The notes: generated by a model not told the origin, from the letters alone. DNA of 12,708 nt from Candidatus Bathyarchaeota archaeon (GCA_005882905.1 VBBG01000032.1:1-12708), one strand, 5' to 3'; shown: positions 1 through 7,528, counted from the first letter of the stretch. Numbers and translations are program-made.

Positions 1-717
1 CACAGGATCTACCTCGGTGACAATCACCCTTGACCCCATTCCCTTCGCTCTCAGAGCCACGCCTCGGCCAACCCAGCCGAACCCGGCCACTACGATCGTC
101 CTTCCAGCCAGGAGAAGGTTCGTCGCGCGCATGATCCCTTCGAGGCCAGACTGACCGGTCCCGTATCTGCTGTCAAACAGGAACTTGGTGTAGGCATCAT
201 TCACAGCAATTACCGGAAACTTTAGACGACCCTCCCTCTCCATTGCCCTCAATCGAGAGACTCCTGTGGTCGTCTCCTCACAGGCCCCAATGATCGTCTG
301 GACGAGGCGAAGACCCTTGAGGTGCGAGGCGATAGAGAGTTCGGCACCATCATCGATCAGAAGGTCAGGCTTCACACTGAGAACCCTGTCGAGATTGGAA
401 GCGTGTTCCTGGTCTGAGACGCCTCGCCAGGCGTACACGTGAACTCCGGTTTCTGACAGTGCCGCTGCCACATCGTCTTGGGTCGAGAGGGGGTTGCTTC
501 CGGTGATAGCGACCTCTGCACCTGCTTTCAGGAAGACCTCAGCGAGTACTGCTGTCTTGGCCTCAAGATGGAGACACATTGCTACCCTGTGACCCTTGAA
601 AACTTTGGAAGCAGCGAACCGTTTAGCAATCCTAGCCAAGACTGGCATGTTGTCGCGGGCCCACTCTATCTTGACACGCCCTGAGGGAGAGACGGTGGGA
701 TCCTTTACTTGGCTCAA
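1..717 (-). CDS. ahcY: Adenosylhomocysteinase (SAH hydrolase), 5' part only
   Basis: Reversible hydrolysis of S-adenosylhomocysteine to adenosine and homocysteine, removing the product inhibitor of SAM methyltransferases; cytosolic and NAD-dependent. I translated the reverse strand: 239 residues without a stop, running off the window edge, so about the last 170-190 residues of a roughly 410-425-residue enzyme are missing. Visible signatures are KIEWARDNMPVL near residue 16, HLEAKTAVLAE at 50-60, ACEETTTGVSRL at 145-156, NDAYTKFLFDSRYGTGQS at 173-190 (Lys178 is the equivalent of the catalytic lysine), and the NAD-binding VVAGFGWVGRG at 209-219 followed by VTEVDP. The start is TTG at 717-715, the first start codon after an in-frame TGA; a strong TATA box lies 35 nt upstream and there is no Shine-Dalgarno. 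It is divergent from guaB. In some methanogens the homologue prefers S-inosylhomocysteine, so substrate preference is inferred. Confidence 0.95.
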   Translation of the reverse strand, partial: MSQVKDPTVSPSGRVKIEWARDNMPVLARIAKRFAASKVFKGHRVAMCLHLEAKTAVLAEVFLKAGAEVAITGSNPLSTQDDVAAALSETGVHVYAWRGVSDQEHASNLDRVLSVKPDLLIDDGAELSIASHLKGLRLVQTIIGACEETTTGVSRLRAMEREGRLKFPVIAVNDAYTKFLFDSRYGTGQSGLEGIMRATNLLLAGRTIVVAGFGWVGRGVALRAKGMGSRVIVTEVDPV

Positions 718-746
718 GACTACAGGAGGAATGCCTCAATATTCTG

Positions 747-757
747 ATTATATATAT
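747..757 (-). promoter_or_regulatory. TATA box of the adenosylhomocysteinase gene
   Basis: On the minus strand the sequence reads ATATATATAAT, centred about 35 nt before the TTG start. Archaeal initiation about 26 nt downstream of the TATA centre would give a leader of roughly 9 nt. This is the best TATA match in the window. Confidence 0.6.
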
Positions 758-839
758 TCTGGCAGATGGTGATTCCTATCGGAATGAGCTGTTAGCGAAG
801 CTAGTTTCCTAGGATGAAACATATCCAAGTCCCTTTGCC

Positions 840-874
840 ATCGTTGGGGCGGCGGTCCTAGAGGAGACAACGAT
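840..874. promoter_or_regulatory. Inverted repeat upstream of the guaB TATA box (possible operator)
   Basis: Perfect 7-bp arms ATCGTTG (840-846) and CAACGAT (868-874) are separated by 21 bp and end 11 bp before the guaB TATA box. A second, interleaved pair, GGCGGC (848-853) and GCCGCC (877-882), lies in the same stretch. The hexamer TTTGCC also occurs as a direct repeat at 834-839 and 874-879. The position suits a regulator site for guaB, but no regulator is known. Confidence 0.3.
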
Positions 875-884
875 TTGCCGCCAT

Positions 885-893
885 GTATAATAA
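885..893 (+). promoter_or_regulatory. Putative TATA box of guaB
   Basis: GTATAATAA sits about 54 nt before the GTG start. Transcription would begin near 914-916, leaving a leader of nearly 30 nt, longer than at the other genes here. A stop codon immediately before the GTG excludes an upstream in-frame start. Confidence 0.4.
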
Positions 894-942
894 GGAAAGA
901 AGCCATGCTACGGCGAAACACACTGGGAGCACTTGGGAATAG

Positions 943-2403
943 GTGTCGGAGAAAGGATTCAGGGCGAAGTTCAAGGATTCGGATGTCGCTTTCACGTTCA
1001 GGGACCTGATTCTTCTTCCCGGATGGACTGAAGTTGAACCAAGCCAAGTCGAACTGTCCACTCAAGTCTCGCTAAATCACTCGATCAATATTCCCTTCAT
1101 CTCGAGTCCGATGGATACTGTAACCGAGAGCGAAATGGCCATATCGTTGGCCCGCCTGGGAGGCCTCGGGGTTCTTCATCGAAACTGCACAGTGGAAGAA
1201 GAAGCGGAGATGGCGAGGAAGGTTAAGCGAGCTGAATCCCTGATAATTAGGGATGTAATCACAATCAGTCCTGGCGAGACTGTCAAGTACGCGACAGAGC
1301 TAATGCAAAGGCACAACATATCGGGCCTGCCAGTCGTTCAAGGCGAGCACCTCGTCGGAATCCTAACCGGGCGAGACGTCCGCTTTGCGGATCCTAATCT
1401 TCTAACGAGCGATGTGATGACGAAGAAGGTCATAACGGCTCCCTCAGACACGGATATCGAAGGCGCCAAGGAAATCCTTCACAAGCATCGAGTAGAGAAA
1501 CTGCCTCTGATAGACAAGGAAGGCCGTCTCCGGGGCCTCATGACGATAAAGGACATCCTCTTGCGTGGAAGATTCCCGAACGCTGCTCGCGACGAGAAAG
1601 GACAGCTCCTCTGCGGAGCAGCTGTTTCACCTTTTGACCTGAAGCGTGCGAAGACACTCAGCGAGTTCGCAGACATCCTCGTTGTTGACGTGGCGCACTT
1701 CCACAACGCGAACGTGTTCAGCGCGACGAAAAAGATACTCGATGAGGTCGACACTGATGTGATAGTGGGAAGCATAGGCACCTACAAGGCCGCTGAGGAT
1801 ATCGTCACTAAACTAGATGGGGTAGCGGGTTTCAGGGTTGGAATCGGATCAGGATCTATATGCACAACGATGGAGGCAACCAAGGCTGGGTCTCCGACTG
1901 TATATGCCACCGCCCAAGTGGCTGATGCACTGAAAACCTATGGGTCGAAGCTTCCGATAATTGCAGATGGAGGAATAAGAGGTGCGGGAGACGCTGCCGT
2001 CGCATTATCGCTCGGCGCGTCGGCCGTGATGATGGGCAACCTCTTCGCCCGCTCAAAGGAAGCACCTGGAACCTTGATAACGATTGGGGGCAGATACTAC
2101 AAACAGTACCGGGGAATGGGAAGCCCATCCGCCATGGCCAAGAGGTTCTCCTCAGACCGATATGCTCAACCATCAAAGGGACTGCCCGAAGGAGTCGAAG
2201 GATGGGTCCCGTACAAGGGGGAAGTGAGCGTCGTGACGCAGGAACTTGTTGCAGGACTACAAGCATCCATGGGATATGCGGGAGCGCGCACAATACCCGA
2301 GCTCTGGGAAAAAGCCAGGTTGGCAGGCATTACGAATTCTGGGGCAGAAGAGGCTAGGCCCCACGATGTACTCCTACCATCCGAGCATCCAGAACGAGTC
2401 TAA
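943..2403 (+). CDS. guaB: Inosine-5'-monophosphate dehydrogenase
   Basis: Converts IMP to XMP with NAD, the committed step of GMP synthesis; cytosolic. 486 residues, the normal length. The order is: N-terminal barrel part (FRDLILLPG at 19-27, SSPMDTVTE at 54-62), an inserted CBS pair at about 100-205, then the rest of the barrel with GIGSGSICTT (catalytic Cys307), IADGGIRGAGD at 340-350, YRGMGSPSAM at 389-398, and a flap with DRYAQ at 405-409 and PEGVEGWVPYKG at 415-426. The flap Arg-Tyr and the CBS pair favour IMPDH over GMP reductase. Oddities compared with the usual family are HFHN at 252-255 where HGHS is common, VGSIGT where a GNVAT-type motif is common, and GSGSICTTM instead of GPGSICTTR. 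The GTG start at 943 directly follows an in-frame stop. The TAA stop overlaps the stop of the convergent amidohydrolase. Confidence 0.93.
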   Translation: MSEKGFRAKFKDSDVAFTFRDLILLPGWTEVEPSQVELSTQVSLNHSINIPFISSPMDTVTESEMAISLARLGGLGVLHRNCTVEEEAEMARKVKRAESLIIRDVITISPGETVKYATELMQRHNISGLPVVQGEHLVGILTGRDVRFADPNLLTSDVMTKKVITAPSDTDIEGAKEILHKHRVEKLPLIDKEGRLRGLMTIKDILLRGRFPNAARDEKGQLLCGAAVSPFDLKRAKTLSEFADILVVDVAHFHNANVFSATKKILDEVDTDVIVGSIGTYKAAEDIVTKLDGVAGFRVGIGSGSICTTMEATKAGSPTVYATAQVADALKTYGSKLPIIADGGIRGAGDAAVALSLGASAVMMGNLFARSKEAPGTLITIGGRYYKQYRGMGSPSAMAKRFSSDRYAQPSKGLPEGVEGWVPYKGEVSVVTQELVAGLQASMGYAGARTIPELWEKARLAGITNSGAEEARPHDVLLPSEHPERV

Positions 2404-3956
2404 GCGAATACCGATCCGGCAATTATTGTCTTGATTACCCTAGTCTGCCGTAGGGCTTCCAGGCTGCATTCGAACGGGTCTCGGTCGAGCACAACAATGT
2501 CAGCGATGTTTCCGGGAACTAGAGCCCCTCTTGACTCTTCGCAGAACGAGGCGAATGACGCGCTTATCGTGTAAGCGGCTAAAGCCTGGCTCACTGTCAA
2601 CCTCTCTTTGCCTTCCAGGCCTGGACGCGCGGTTGCTGACCAGACCCCTTCAAAAGGGTTCGGGTCTTCCACTGGGCAATCGGAGCCTGCTGTCAGTAGG
2701 ATTCCTTCTTGAGTCATTGAGGCGAAGGGATAGAGACTGTGCATTCGGCTAGCTCCCAGACGTTCTTCCGCCCAAGAATCCGAGTAGATGAACCTCGGCT
2801 GCACTGAGGCGATTATGCCTAGCTTGCCCATCTTCAGTATGGATTTTCCGCTAACCAACGACGCATGTTCAATCCTGTGCCTGAATTTCCTACACTTCAG
2901 TGGTCCGAAGACCTCTTCGATGATCTGAATTGCAAGCTCGACTGCTCTGTCTCCAATCGCATGAATACAGAGCTGAAAGCCTCCTTCGCTTGATGTCATG
3001 GCCACTCGCTTGAGTTCTTCACGACTCATGGTTAGCATACCGTTGGAAACGGGATTGTCATTATATGGTGAGGTGAGTGCGGCTGTGCGTGCTCCAAGAG
3101 ACCCGTCAAGATACAGTTTCACGCCCCCGATCCGGAACGCTTCTTCGCCTCTCTGTGTTGATAGACCCAGTGAGACTAGTTGATCCAGCAGTTTGACTGG
3201 CACTATTGCGTAGATCGACTGCGGAATCTCTCTTTCGCGCTTCAGCTCTTGGAGTGCTTTCAGTTCGTTGGCGTCGTTCACGATGCAATGGAGGGATGTC
3301 AAGCCCAGCCTTGCTAGTCTTCGAGCGGCAAGAACAAGGGATTTTTTTATCTCCTTCATGGACTGCGGAACAGCCAGCTCGACCAGCTCTAGGGCTCGTT
3401 CTTTGAGAACCCCGTTGGGCGCGCCGCGAGAATCCCTGAGAACAACTCCTCCTTCTGGCTCCGGTGTATCGCTGTCGATTCCGGAGAGGGAGAGAGCCTT
3501 GGAATTGGCTACAGCCACATGACCGCAGACCCGTTTGAGAAAAACAGGATTTGATGTTGAGTGGTCAAGATCGTGCTTCTCGGGATAGCGATGCTCTCGA
3601 AGTTTCTCATCGTCCCATCCTCTACCCAGAATCCACTCGTCAGGCTTCATCAATGAAGCTCTTTTTGCGACTTGTCGGTTCATCTCTTCGATGGACCGTG
3701 TCTTTGAGAGGTCAAGTGTTCGGAGCAGCATTCCGTAGCTGAGAAGGTGGATGTGTGAGTCGCAGAACCCGGGCAGGACCGCCTTGCCATGCAGGTTTAT
3801 CGTAGTTGTGGCTCTGGCTCTGAGCTTCAGAATCTCTTGGCTTGACCCAATATCTGTCACTCTCCCTTTCCAGACCGCCAGAGCCTCGAATCTAGACCTC
3901 GATTTCGCATCCGGGTAAATACGACCGTTGTATAGGATGAGATCTGGTTTCGACAA
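2400..3956 (-). CDS. Metal-dependent amidohydrolase, amidohydrolase-3 (YtcJ/NfdA-like) family
   Basis: A predicted metal-dependent hydrolase of C-N bonds in the amidohydrolase superfamily; the substrate is unknown (characterised relatives include N-substituted formamide deformylase). 518 residues, close to the family norm. A small N-terminal beta domain (1-60) leads into GFCDSHIH with metal-ligand candidates His68 and His70. These are followed by GRGWDDEKL at 111-119, GGVKLYLDGSLGARTA at 277-292 (Lys280 is the likely bridging lysine), CIHAIGDRAVE with His332, RIEHASLV with His363, and TAGSDCPVEDPNPFEG with catalytic Asp425. All the expected ligands are present, so it is likely active. There is no signal peptide, so it should be cytosolic. 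The start is TTG at 3956-3954 after an in-frame TAG. It lies 75 bp downstream of the DUF255 gene on the same strand. Its stop TAG overlaps guaB's TAA. Confidence 0.88.
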   Translation of the reverse strand: MSKPDLILYNGRIYPDAKSRSRFEALAVWKGRVTDIGSSQEILKLRARATTTINLHGKAVLPGFCDSHIHLLSYGMLLRTLDLSKTRSIEEMNRQVAKRASLMKPDEWILGRGWDDEKLREHRYPEKHDLDHSTSNPVFLKRVCGHVAVANSKALSLSGIDSDTPEPEGGVVLRDSRGAPNGVLKERALELVELAVPQSMKEIKKSLVLAARRLARLGLTSLHCIVNDANELKALQELKREREIPQSIYAIVPVKLLDQLVSLGLSTQRGEEAFRIGGVKLYLDGSLGARTAALTSPYNDNPVSNGMLTMSREELKRVAMTSSEGGFQLCIHAIGDRAVELAIQIIEEVFGPLKCRKFRHRIEHASLVSGKSILKMGKLGIIASVQPRFIYSDSWAEERLGASRMHSLYPFASMTQEGILLTAGSDCPVEDPNPFEGVWSATARPGLEGKERLTVSQALAAYTISASFASFCEESRGALVPGNIADIVVLDRDPFECSLEALRQTRVIKTIIAGSVFA

Positions 3957-3990
3957 GTTCGTGACCGACGACTAGTCTGTTAGCTTAGAG

Positions 3991-3998
3991 ATAGTATG
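3991..3998 (-). promoter_or_regulatory. Weak TATA-like element before the amidohydrolase gene
   Basis: Minus-strand ATACTAT-type sequence centred about 38 nt before the TTG start, in the 75-bp gap after the DUF255 gene. The spacing matches other promoters in the window, but the sequence match is poor, and read-through from the DUF255 gene is equally possible. Confidence 0.25.
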
Positions 3999-4031
3999 AT
4001 TCAGAATGTTTGGGGAATCCAAGGGTGGGTC

Positions 4032-5768
4032 TTAGGAGGCGACTGGTTTCGCTTCTACCAAGGATGAGACAGAGTTTTCGATTTGGAGAGGATCATGTAT
4101 AGGTGGACCGCACGTTTTTCCCACGCAGACGTAGGCGACGGGCGTTGACTTGGCGTTGTATCCGAGATTCACGATTTGATCCGAATCTCGAATCGGGTCC
4201 ATGTGGAGCAAGTATCTTCTTGCCGAGTATACACTCAGAGCCTTGGATTTGTAGGCTGTGAACTCCTTCGATTTCTGATTGGCGATGATTGTGATGCCGA
4301 TCGGGCCATTGATGTGTAGGTCCAGTGCAAGCGCGTAGATGGCTCCGGAGAGCCCGTATCTTTCGTAGTCTTGATTGAACAACTTTAGGGTCTTGGCGGC
4401 GACATTCGAGTAGCGCATCTGTTGAGTGAGCCATGATAGTCTAAGCAGTCCGATCGCGATTAGGCTGTTCTCGTCGATTGGCTTGTCTCGATTCCTTAAT
4501 TCTCCCAGGGATGAATCGGAAGGTGGAATGTCGTAGAAACCTCCCACTCCTTCGTGGTTCAGGGTCTTAATGCAATCGTCGGCGATCCTAGTGGCCTCGT
4601 ACAAGTACTCTGACTTCGCCGAATATTCGTAGGCATCCAAGAGCGAGATTAGTAGGGTAGCATAGTCAGTCAAGAGACCTTTCAGCACCGGACCGGTTTC
4701 TTTTCTCCAATAATGAAACGGAAGCCCACCTTGCTTGCCCAAGTCCAGTATGTGGTCTAGGGTGTTGAGCGCGAATCTCCCAATGTCTTGTCTTCCTAAG
4801 ATGGAGCTGGCTAAGAGAAAAGACGAGATTAGGAGCGCGTTGTAGTTGGTGTACATGGTCCTGTCGACGTTCGGGGCAGTCTGTCTCTGCCGTCCAACTA
4901 GGTCTAGCTTGTAGTAATTTTCATCGGCGTCTTGGCTTCCGAAGAAAGCTCCATTTTCGACATCCGAGAGGCTCGTCTGGACATACTTCACGATTCCTTC
5001 GGCCTTATCTCTGTATGATGCTTTGCCGGTGAGCTGGAAGGCGTGGAGGTAGACGGTGAGGAGCTTTGCGTTGTCCTCCGCCATCTTCTCGAAGTGTGGT
5101 ACTGACCAGTCGCGAGTAGTCGAGTATCTGAAGAAACCCTGTTCTACTTGGTCGTAGATTCCGCCGCTGCCCATCCGATCGAGAGTCTTCGCGACTAGCG
5201 TAAGCATCTCCTTCTCATTGTAATATCGATACCTTACCAGGGCATATTCAAGGGCCTCTGGGTGTAGAAACTTAGGCTCGAAACCAAAACCCCCGTAGTC
5301 GATGTCAAAATTTACCGCGATGGTTGTAGCGATATCTCTCGAGATCTTGTCTGAGAGTGGCTCATCTCTCGGTACGGGGACATGTAGAGTTTGAAGCTTG
5401 CTCCTAATTCTATCCTTGTTGGCAGAGTAGATTTGCAGAACGGAATGCAGTACCTCCCTCAACTGTTGTGGGGGAATGTAGGTGCCGCCTGTGATTATTC
5501 TCCCATCGCCGTCGAGGAAGGCGGTAGTGGGCCAGCCTCCGAGATTGTAGCGACGGTTGACATCGGGTCTCTTGTCTGTGTCAACCCTGACGGGAATGAA
5601 GTTCTTGTTGACAGTACTGATGACTGCAGGGTCAGAGTACGACGTCTCGTCCATAACGTGACACCAATGGCACCAAGACCCCGTAATGTCGAGCAGGATT
5701 GGTTTCCCTGAGGATCGAGCCTTATCAAAGGCGGTTTGCCCCCACTCGAGCCAATCGATCTTATTCAA
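4032..5768 (-). CDS. DUF255 / YyaL-type thioredoxin-domain protein
   Basis: The family (bacterial YyaL, human SPATA20) joins an N-terminal thioredoxin fold to an (alpha/alpha)-barrel resembling sugar epimerases; its biochemical role is not settled. 578 residues, shorter than the usual 650-700. Visible are KPILLDITGSWCHWCHVMD with the redox pair Cys33-Cys36, the cis-proline loop GGWPTTAFLD (Pro80), YGGFGFEPKFLHPEAL at about 158-173, and RYSTTRDWSVPHFEKM, which is typical of the epimerase-like part. Near the C-terminus AYVCVGKTCGPP carries two further cysteines usual for the family. There is no signal peptide or membrane segment. The start is TTG at 5768-5766, 36 nt after a TATA box shared with the divergent GAF gene. 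The shared promoter suggests co-regulation with that putative methionine sulfoxide reductase, which is an inference. Confidence 0.9.
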   Translation of the reverse strand: MNKIDWLEWGQTAFDKARSSGKPILLDITGSWCHWCHVMDETSYSDPAVISTVNKNFIPVRVDTDKRPDVNRRYNLGGWPTTAFLDGDGRIITGGTYIPPQQLREVLHSVLQIYSANKDRIRSKLQTLHVPVPRDEPLSDKISRDIATTIAVNFDIDYGGFGFEPKFLHPEALEYALVRYRYYNEKEMLTLVAKTLDRMGSGGIYDQVEQGFFRYSTTRDWSVPHFEKMAEDNAKLLTVYLHAFQLTGKASYRDKAEGIVKYVQTSLSDVENGAFFGSQDADENYYKLDLVGRQRQTAPNVDRTMYTNYNALLISSFLLASSILGRQDIGRFALNTLDHILDLGKQGGLPFHYWRKETGPVLKGLLTDYATLLISLLDAYEYSAKSEYLYEATRIADDCIKTLNHEGVGGFYDIPPSDSSLGELRNRDKPIDENSLIAIGLLRLSWLTQQMRYSNVAAKTLKLFNQDYERYGLSGAIYALALDLHINGPIGITIIANQKSKEFTAYKSKALSVYSARRYLLHMDPIRDSDQIVNLGYNAKSTPVAYVCVGKTCGPPIHDPLQIENSVSSLVEAKPVAS

Positions 5769-5800
5769 GAGACCTATCCAAGGTATGTGGCTGACAATGA

Positions 5801-5808
5801 TATAATAA
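5801..5808. promoter_or_regulatory. Shared back-to-back TATA box (DUF255 gene / GAF gene)
   Basis: TATAATAA on the plus strand, TTATTATA on the minus strand. Its centre is about 27 nt before the GTG of the GAF gene, the distance expected for a leaderless transcript, and about 36 nt before the TTG of the DUF255 gene. It is the only TATA-like element in the 62-bp gap, so one box probably serves both directions or strongly favours one. Confidence 0.5.
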
Positions 5809-5830
5809 CCCTAGAAGGAGTCCACCGTCC

Positions 5831-6349
5831 GTGTCGCAATTTAGGGCGTCCGTTCAGCAGGATAGGAGTCAATCCCGCGTCATTTCGCAATTGCAAGTTG
5901 CACTCTCAAACGAGTCTCCCGATGAGGCGCTGAAGACCGTCGTTCGACTCCTACGAGAGAGTTCTGAGTGTTACGACTGGGTTGGGATTTACCTAGTCAA
6001 GGAGCAAAGCTTGGTGTTAGCTTCCTACGCGGGAGAAGCTGAGACCGAACACGTGACGATTCCCATAGGACAAGGGATATGCGGCCTAGCAGCAGAGCAA
6101 GAGCGCACAATCATCGTTCCTGATGTAAACAAGGACCCGAGCTATCTGATGTGCTTTCCCTCAACCAGATCTGAGATAGTCGTTCCGATAAAAGGAGCCT
6201 CGAGGGTGTTGGGAGAGATAGACATCGATAGCAATCGACTGTCAGCTTTTACACTGCGGGACAGGGAGATGTTAGAAGAGACCGCATCAATGCTTGCGAC
6301 CTACATACAAAACCAAGGATCGACTCCGCAATCTCAAGAATCTCGGTGA
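5831..6349 (+). CDS. GAF-domain protein, free methionine-R-sulfoxide reductase-like
   Basis: 172 residues, one GAF domain at about 32-160. The pattern follows free Met-R-sulfoxide reductase (fRMsr, MsrC), which reduces free methionine-(R)-sulfoxide using thioredoxin: DWVGIYLV at 49-56, GQGICGLAA at 80-88, VPDVNKDPSYLMC at 96-108, STRSEIVVPI at 111-120, LGEIDIDS at 127-134. Cys84 and Cys108 are 24 residues apart, the same spacing as E. coli Cys94 and Cys118. The third family cysteine (E. coli Cys84) would fall near residue 74, where His stands, so the mechanism may differ or the domain may be a sensor. GTG start at 5831. GGAG at 5817-5820 could be a weak ribosome site, but the TATA spacing suggests a leaderless message. 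Divergent from a thioredoxin-domain gene, and followed 3 nt later by a zinc-ribbon gene. Confidence 0.8.
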   Translation: MSQFRASVQQDRSQSRVISQLQVALSNESPDEALKTVVRLLRESSECYDWVGIYLVKEQSLVLASYAGEAETEHVTIPIGQGICGLAAEQERTIIVPDVNKDPSYLMCFPSTRSEIVVPIKGASRVLGEIDIDSNRLSAFTLRDREMLEETASMLATYIQNQGSTPQSQESR

Positions 6350-6352
6350 ACC

Positions 6353-6565
6353 TTGTCTAAATATCAACGCGGAGATCCTCCTGCTCTTCCGAAACACAGG
6401 CATTGCAACAGCTGTGGATCCCCAGTCGATATGGGCAAGGAATTCTGCAGTGACAAGTGCCGAGTAGCCTACAAGAGATCGTCTCGCGCGAAGACCAGAA
6501 CCTTCATTCTGGTCATAGCAGCTGTTCTGATCTTCTACCTCTTCATTGTATTCGGGCGACTATGA
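6353..6565 (+). CDS. Small zinc-ribbon membrane protein, DUF2116-like
   Basis: 70 residues. A zinc ribbon, CNSCGSPVDMGKEFCSDKC, occupies residues 18-36 with four cysteines in CxxC...CxxxC spacing, followed by a basic stretch (YKRSSRAKTR) and one hydrophobic helix at about 50-66, so the ribbon should lie on the cytosolic side of a single-span membrane protein. This architecture and motif match archaeal DUF2116-type proteins, whose function is unknown. TTG start at 6353, only 3 nt after the TGA of the GAF gene, so the two are almost certainly cotranscribed and probably translationally coupled. Its stop is 2 nt from the stop of the convergent pyrD. Confidence 0.82.
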   Translation: MSKYQRGDPPALPKHRHCNSCGSPVDMGKEFCSDKCRVAYKRSSRAKTRTFILVIAAVLIFYLFIVFGRL

Positions 6566-6567
6566 CC

Positions 6568-7497
6568 CTAGGACTCAGCCGTGCCACGATTCGCGGCTAT
6601 CCCGATGACTTGACGGATAGAACTCAACCCTCTCTGTTCGAGAAACTTTGACATACCCGTAGTCACATCTCGAAATATCTCTAGCCCCTGGCTGGTGACG
6701 GCACTGCCGATCTGGACTGCCGATGCACCTACCATCATCATTTCCAATGCGCCTCTGTAGTCCTGGACTCCCCCAACACCGATTATTGGAAGGTCAACTG
6801 CACGCCTGATCTGATAGATTGCGCGAACAGCGATAGGATGCAGAGCGGGGCCCGAGAGGCCGCCGAGGGTTCCTCCGAGAATGGGATAGGCTGAATCCAC
6901 ATTCACCGCCATTCCTAGAGCAGTGTTTATTGCGGTAACCGCGTCCGCCCCAGCACTTTGGGCAGCCTTTGCCACCTCGGTAATGTCTGTGACGTTTGGG
7001 CTCAGCTTCACGAACACCGGTATTCTCACGCGACCCTTCACCGCGTGAGTGACCTCAGCGACGACCTTTGGCCGCTGGCCAATCTCGACCCCGACTTCCC
7101 TCACGTGGGGGCAGGAGACGTTCAGCTCCACTGCTATTGCACCACCTTTCTCGCCCATTGCTGCCGCTGCGGCAAATTCCTCCGCGTCGAAGCCGAACAC
7201 ACTTGCAATAACCGGAACGCCCGCCTTTGACGCGGTCTCAACCTCCTCCCGCATCTCCTCCATACCAGGGTTGGGAATCCCGAGAGCGTTGAGAAAGCCG
7301 CCTTGAACCTCAATGAATGATGGATTCCTATAGCCCTCTCTGCCTTTCACATTGAATGACTTACTGACAACGGCCCCCGCTCCAGCCCTGCTGGCCCGAA
7401 TCATAATCTCACCCGAGACCCCAAGGATTCCGGAGGCCAAGATTGTCGGGTTGGGGAGCTTTATACCAGCAAACTCAACCGAGAGGTCAGGTCCCAA
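6568..7497 (-). CDS. pyrD: Dihydroorotate dehydrogenase catalytic subunit, class 1B type
   Basis: Oxidises dihydroorotate to orotate in pyrimidine synthesis; FMN-dependent and cytosolic. 309 residues, normal length. Signatures are NPTILASGILGVSGE at 16-30, VVSKSFNVKGREGYRNP at 43-59, GFLNALGIPNPG at 67-78, VELNVSCPHV at 123-132 with Cys129 as the catalytic base (class 1 uses Cys, class 2 Ser), FVKLSPNVTDI at 162-172, AINTALG at 189-195, and the FMN-phosphate loop GVGGVQDYRGALEMMMVGASAVQIGSA. The N-terminal wording is that of PyrDB, which normally pairs with the Fe-S/FAD subunit PyrK; no pyrK is in the window, so it must lie elsewhere or be replaced. TTG start at 7497-7495, with a TATA-like box 36 nt upstream. 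Divergent from nop5. Confidence 0.94.
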   Translation of the reverse strand: MGPDLSVEFAGIKLPNPTILASGILGVSGEIMIRASRAGAGAVVSKSFNVKGREGYRNPSFIEVQGGFLNALGIPNPGMEEMREEVETASKAGVPVIASVFGFDAEEFAAAAAMGEKGGAIAVELNVSCPHVREVGVEIGQRPKVVAEVTHAVKGRVRIPVFVKLSPNVTDITEVAKAAQSAGADAVTAINTALGMAVNVDSAYPILGGTLGGLSGPALHPIAVRAIYQIRRAVDLPIIGVGGVQDYRGALEMMMVGASAVQIGSAVTSQGLEIFRDVTTGMSKFLEQRGLSSIRQVIGIAANRGTAES

Positions 7498-7528
7498 ATG
7501 GCTCAGAGACAGAGCAGAATCGCTTCGC

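Noticed and set aside
748..1065. 105-residue minus-strand open frame across the sahH-guaB gap
   Set aside because: It lies mostly antisense to the start of guaB, has no promoter and resembles no protein family; a shadow frame.
1856..2293. 145-residue minus-strand open frame inside guaB
   Set aside because: Fully antisense to a well-supported IMP dehydrogenase; low-complexity composition and no motifs.
5391..5711. 106-residue plus-strand open frame inside the DUF255 gene
   Set aside because: Antisense to the conserved thioredoxin domain; no motif or promoter of its own.
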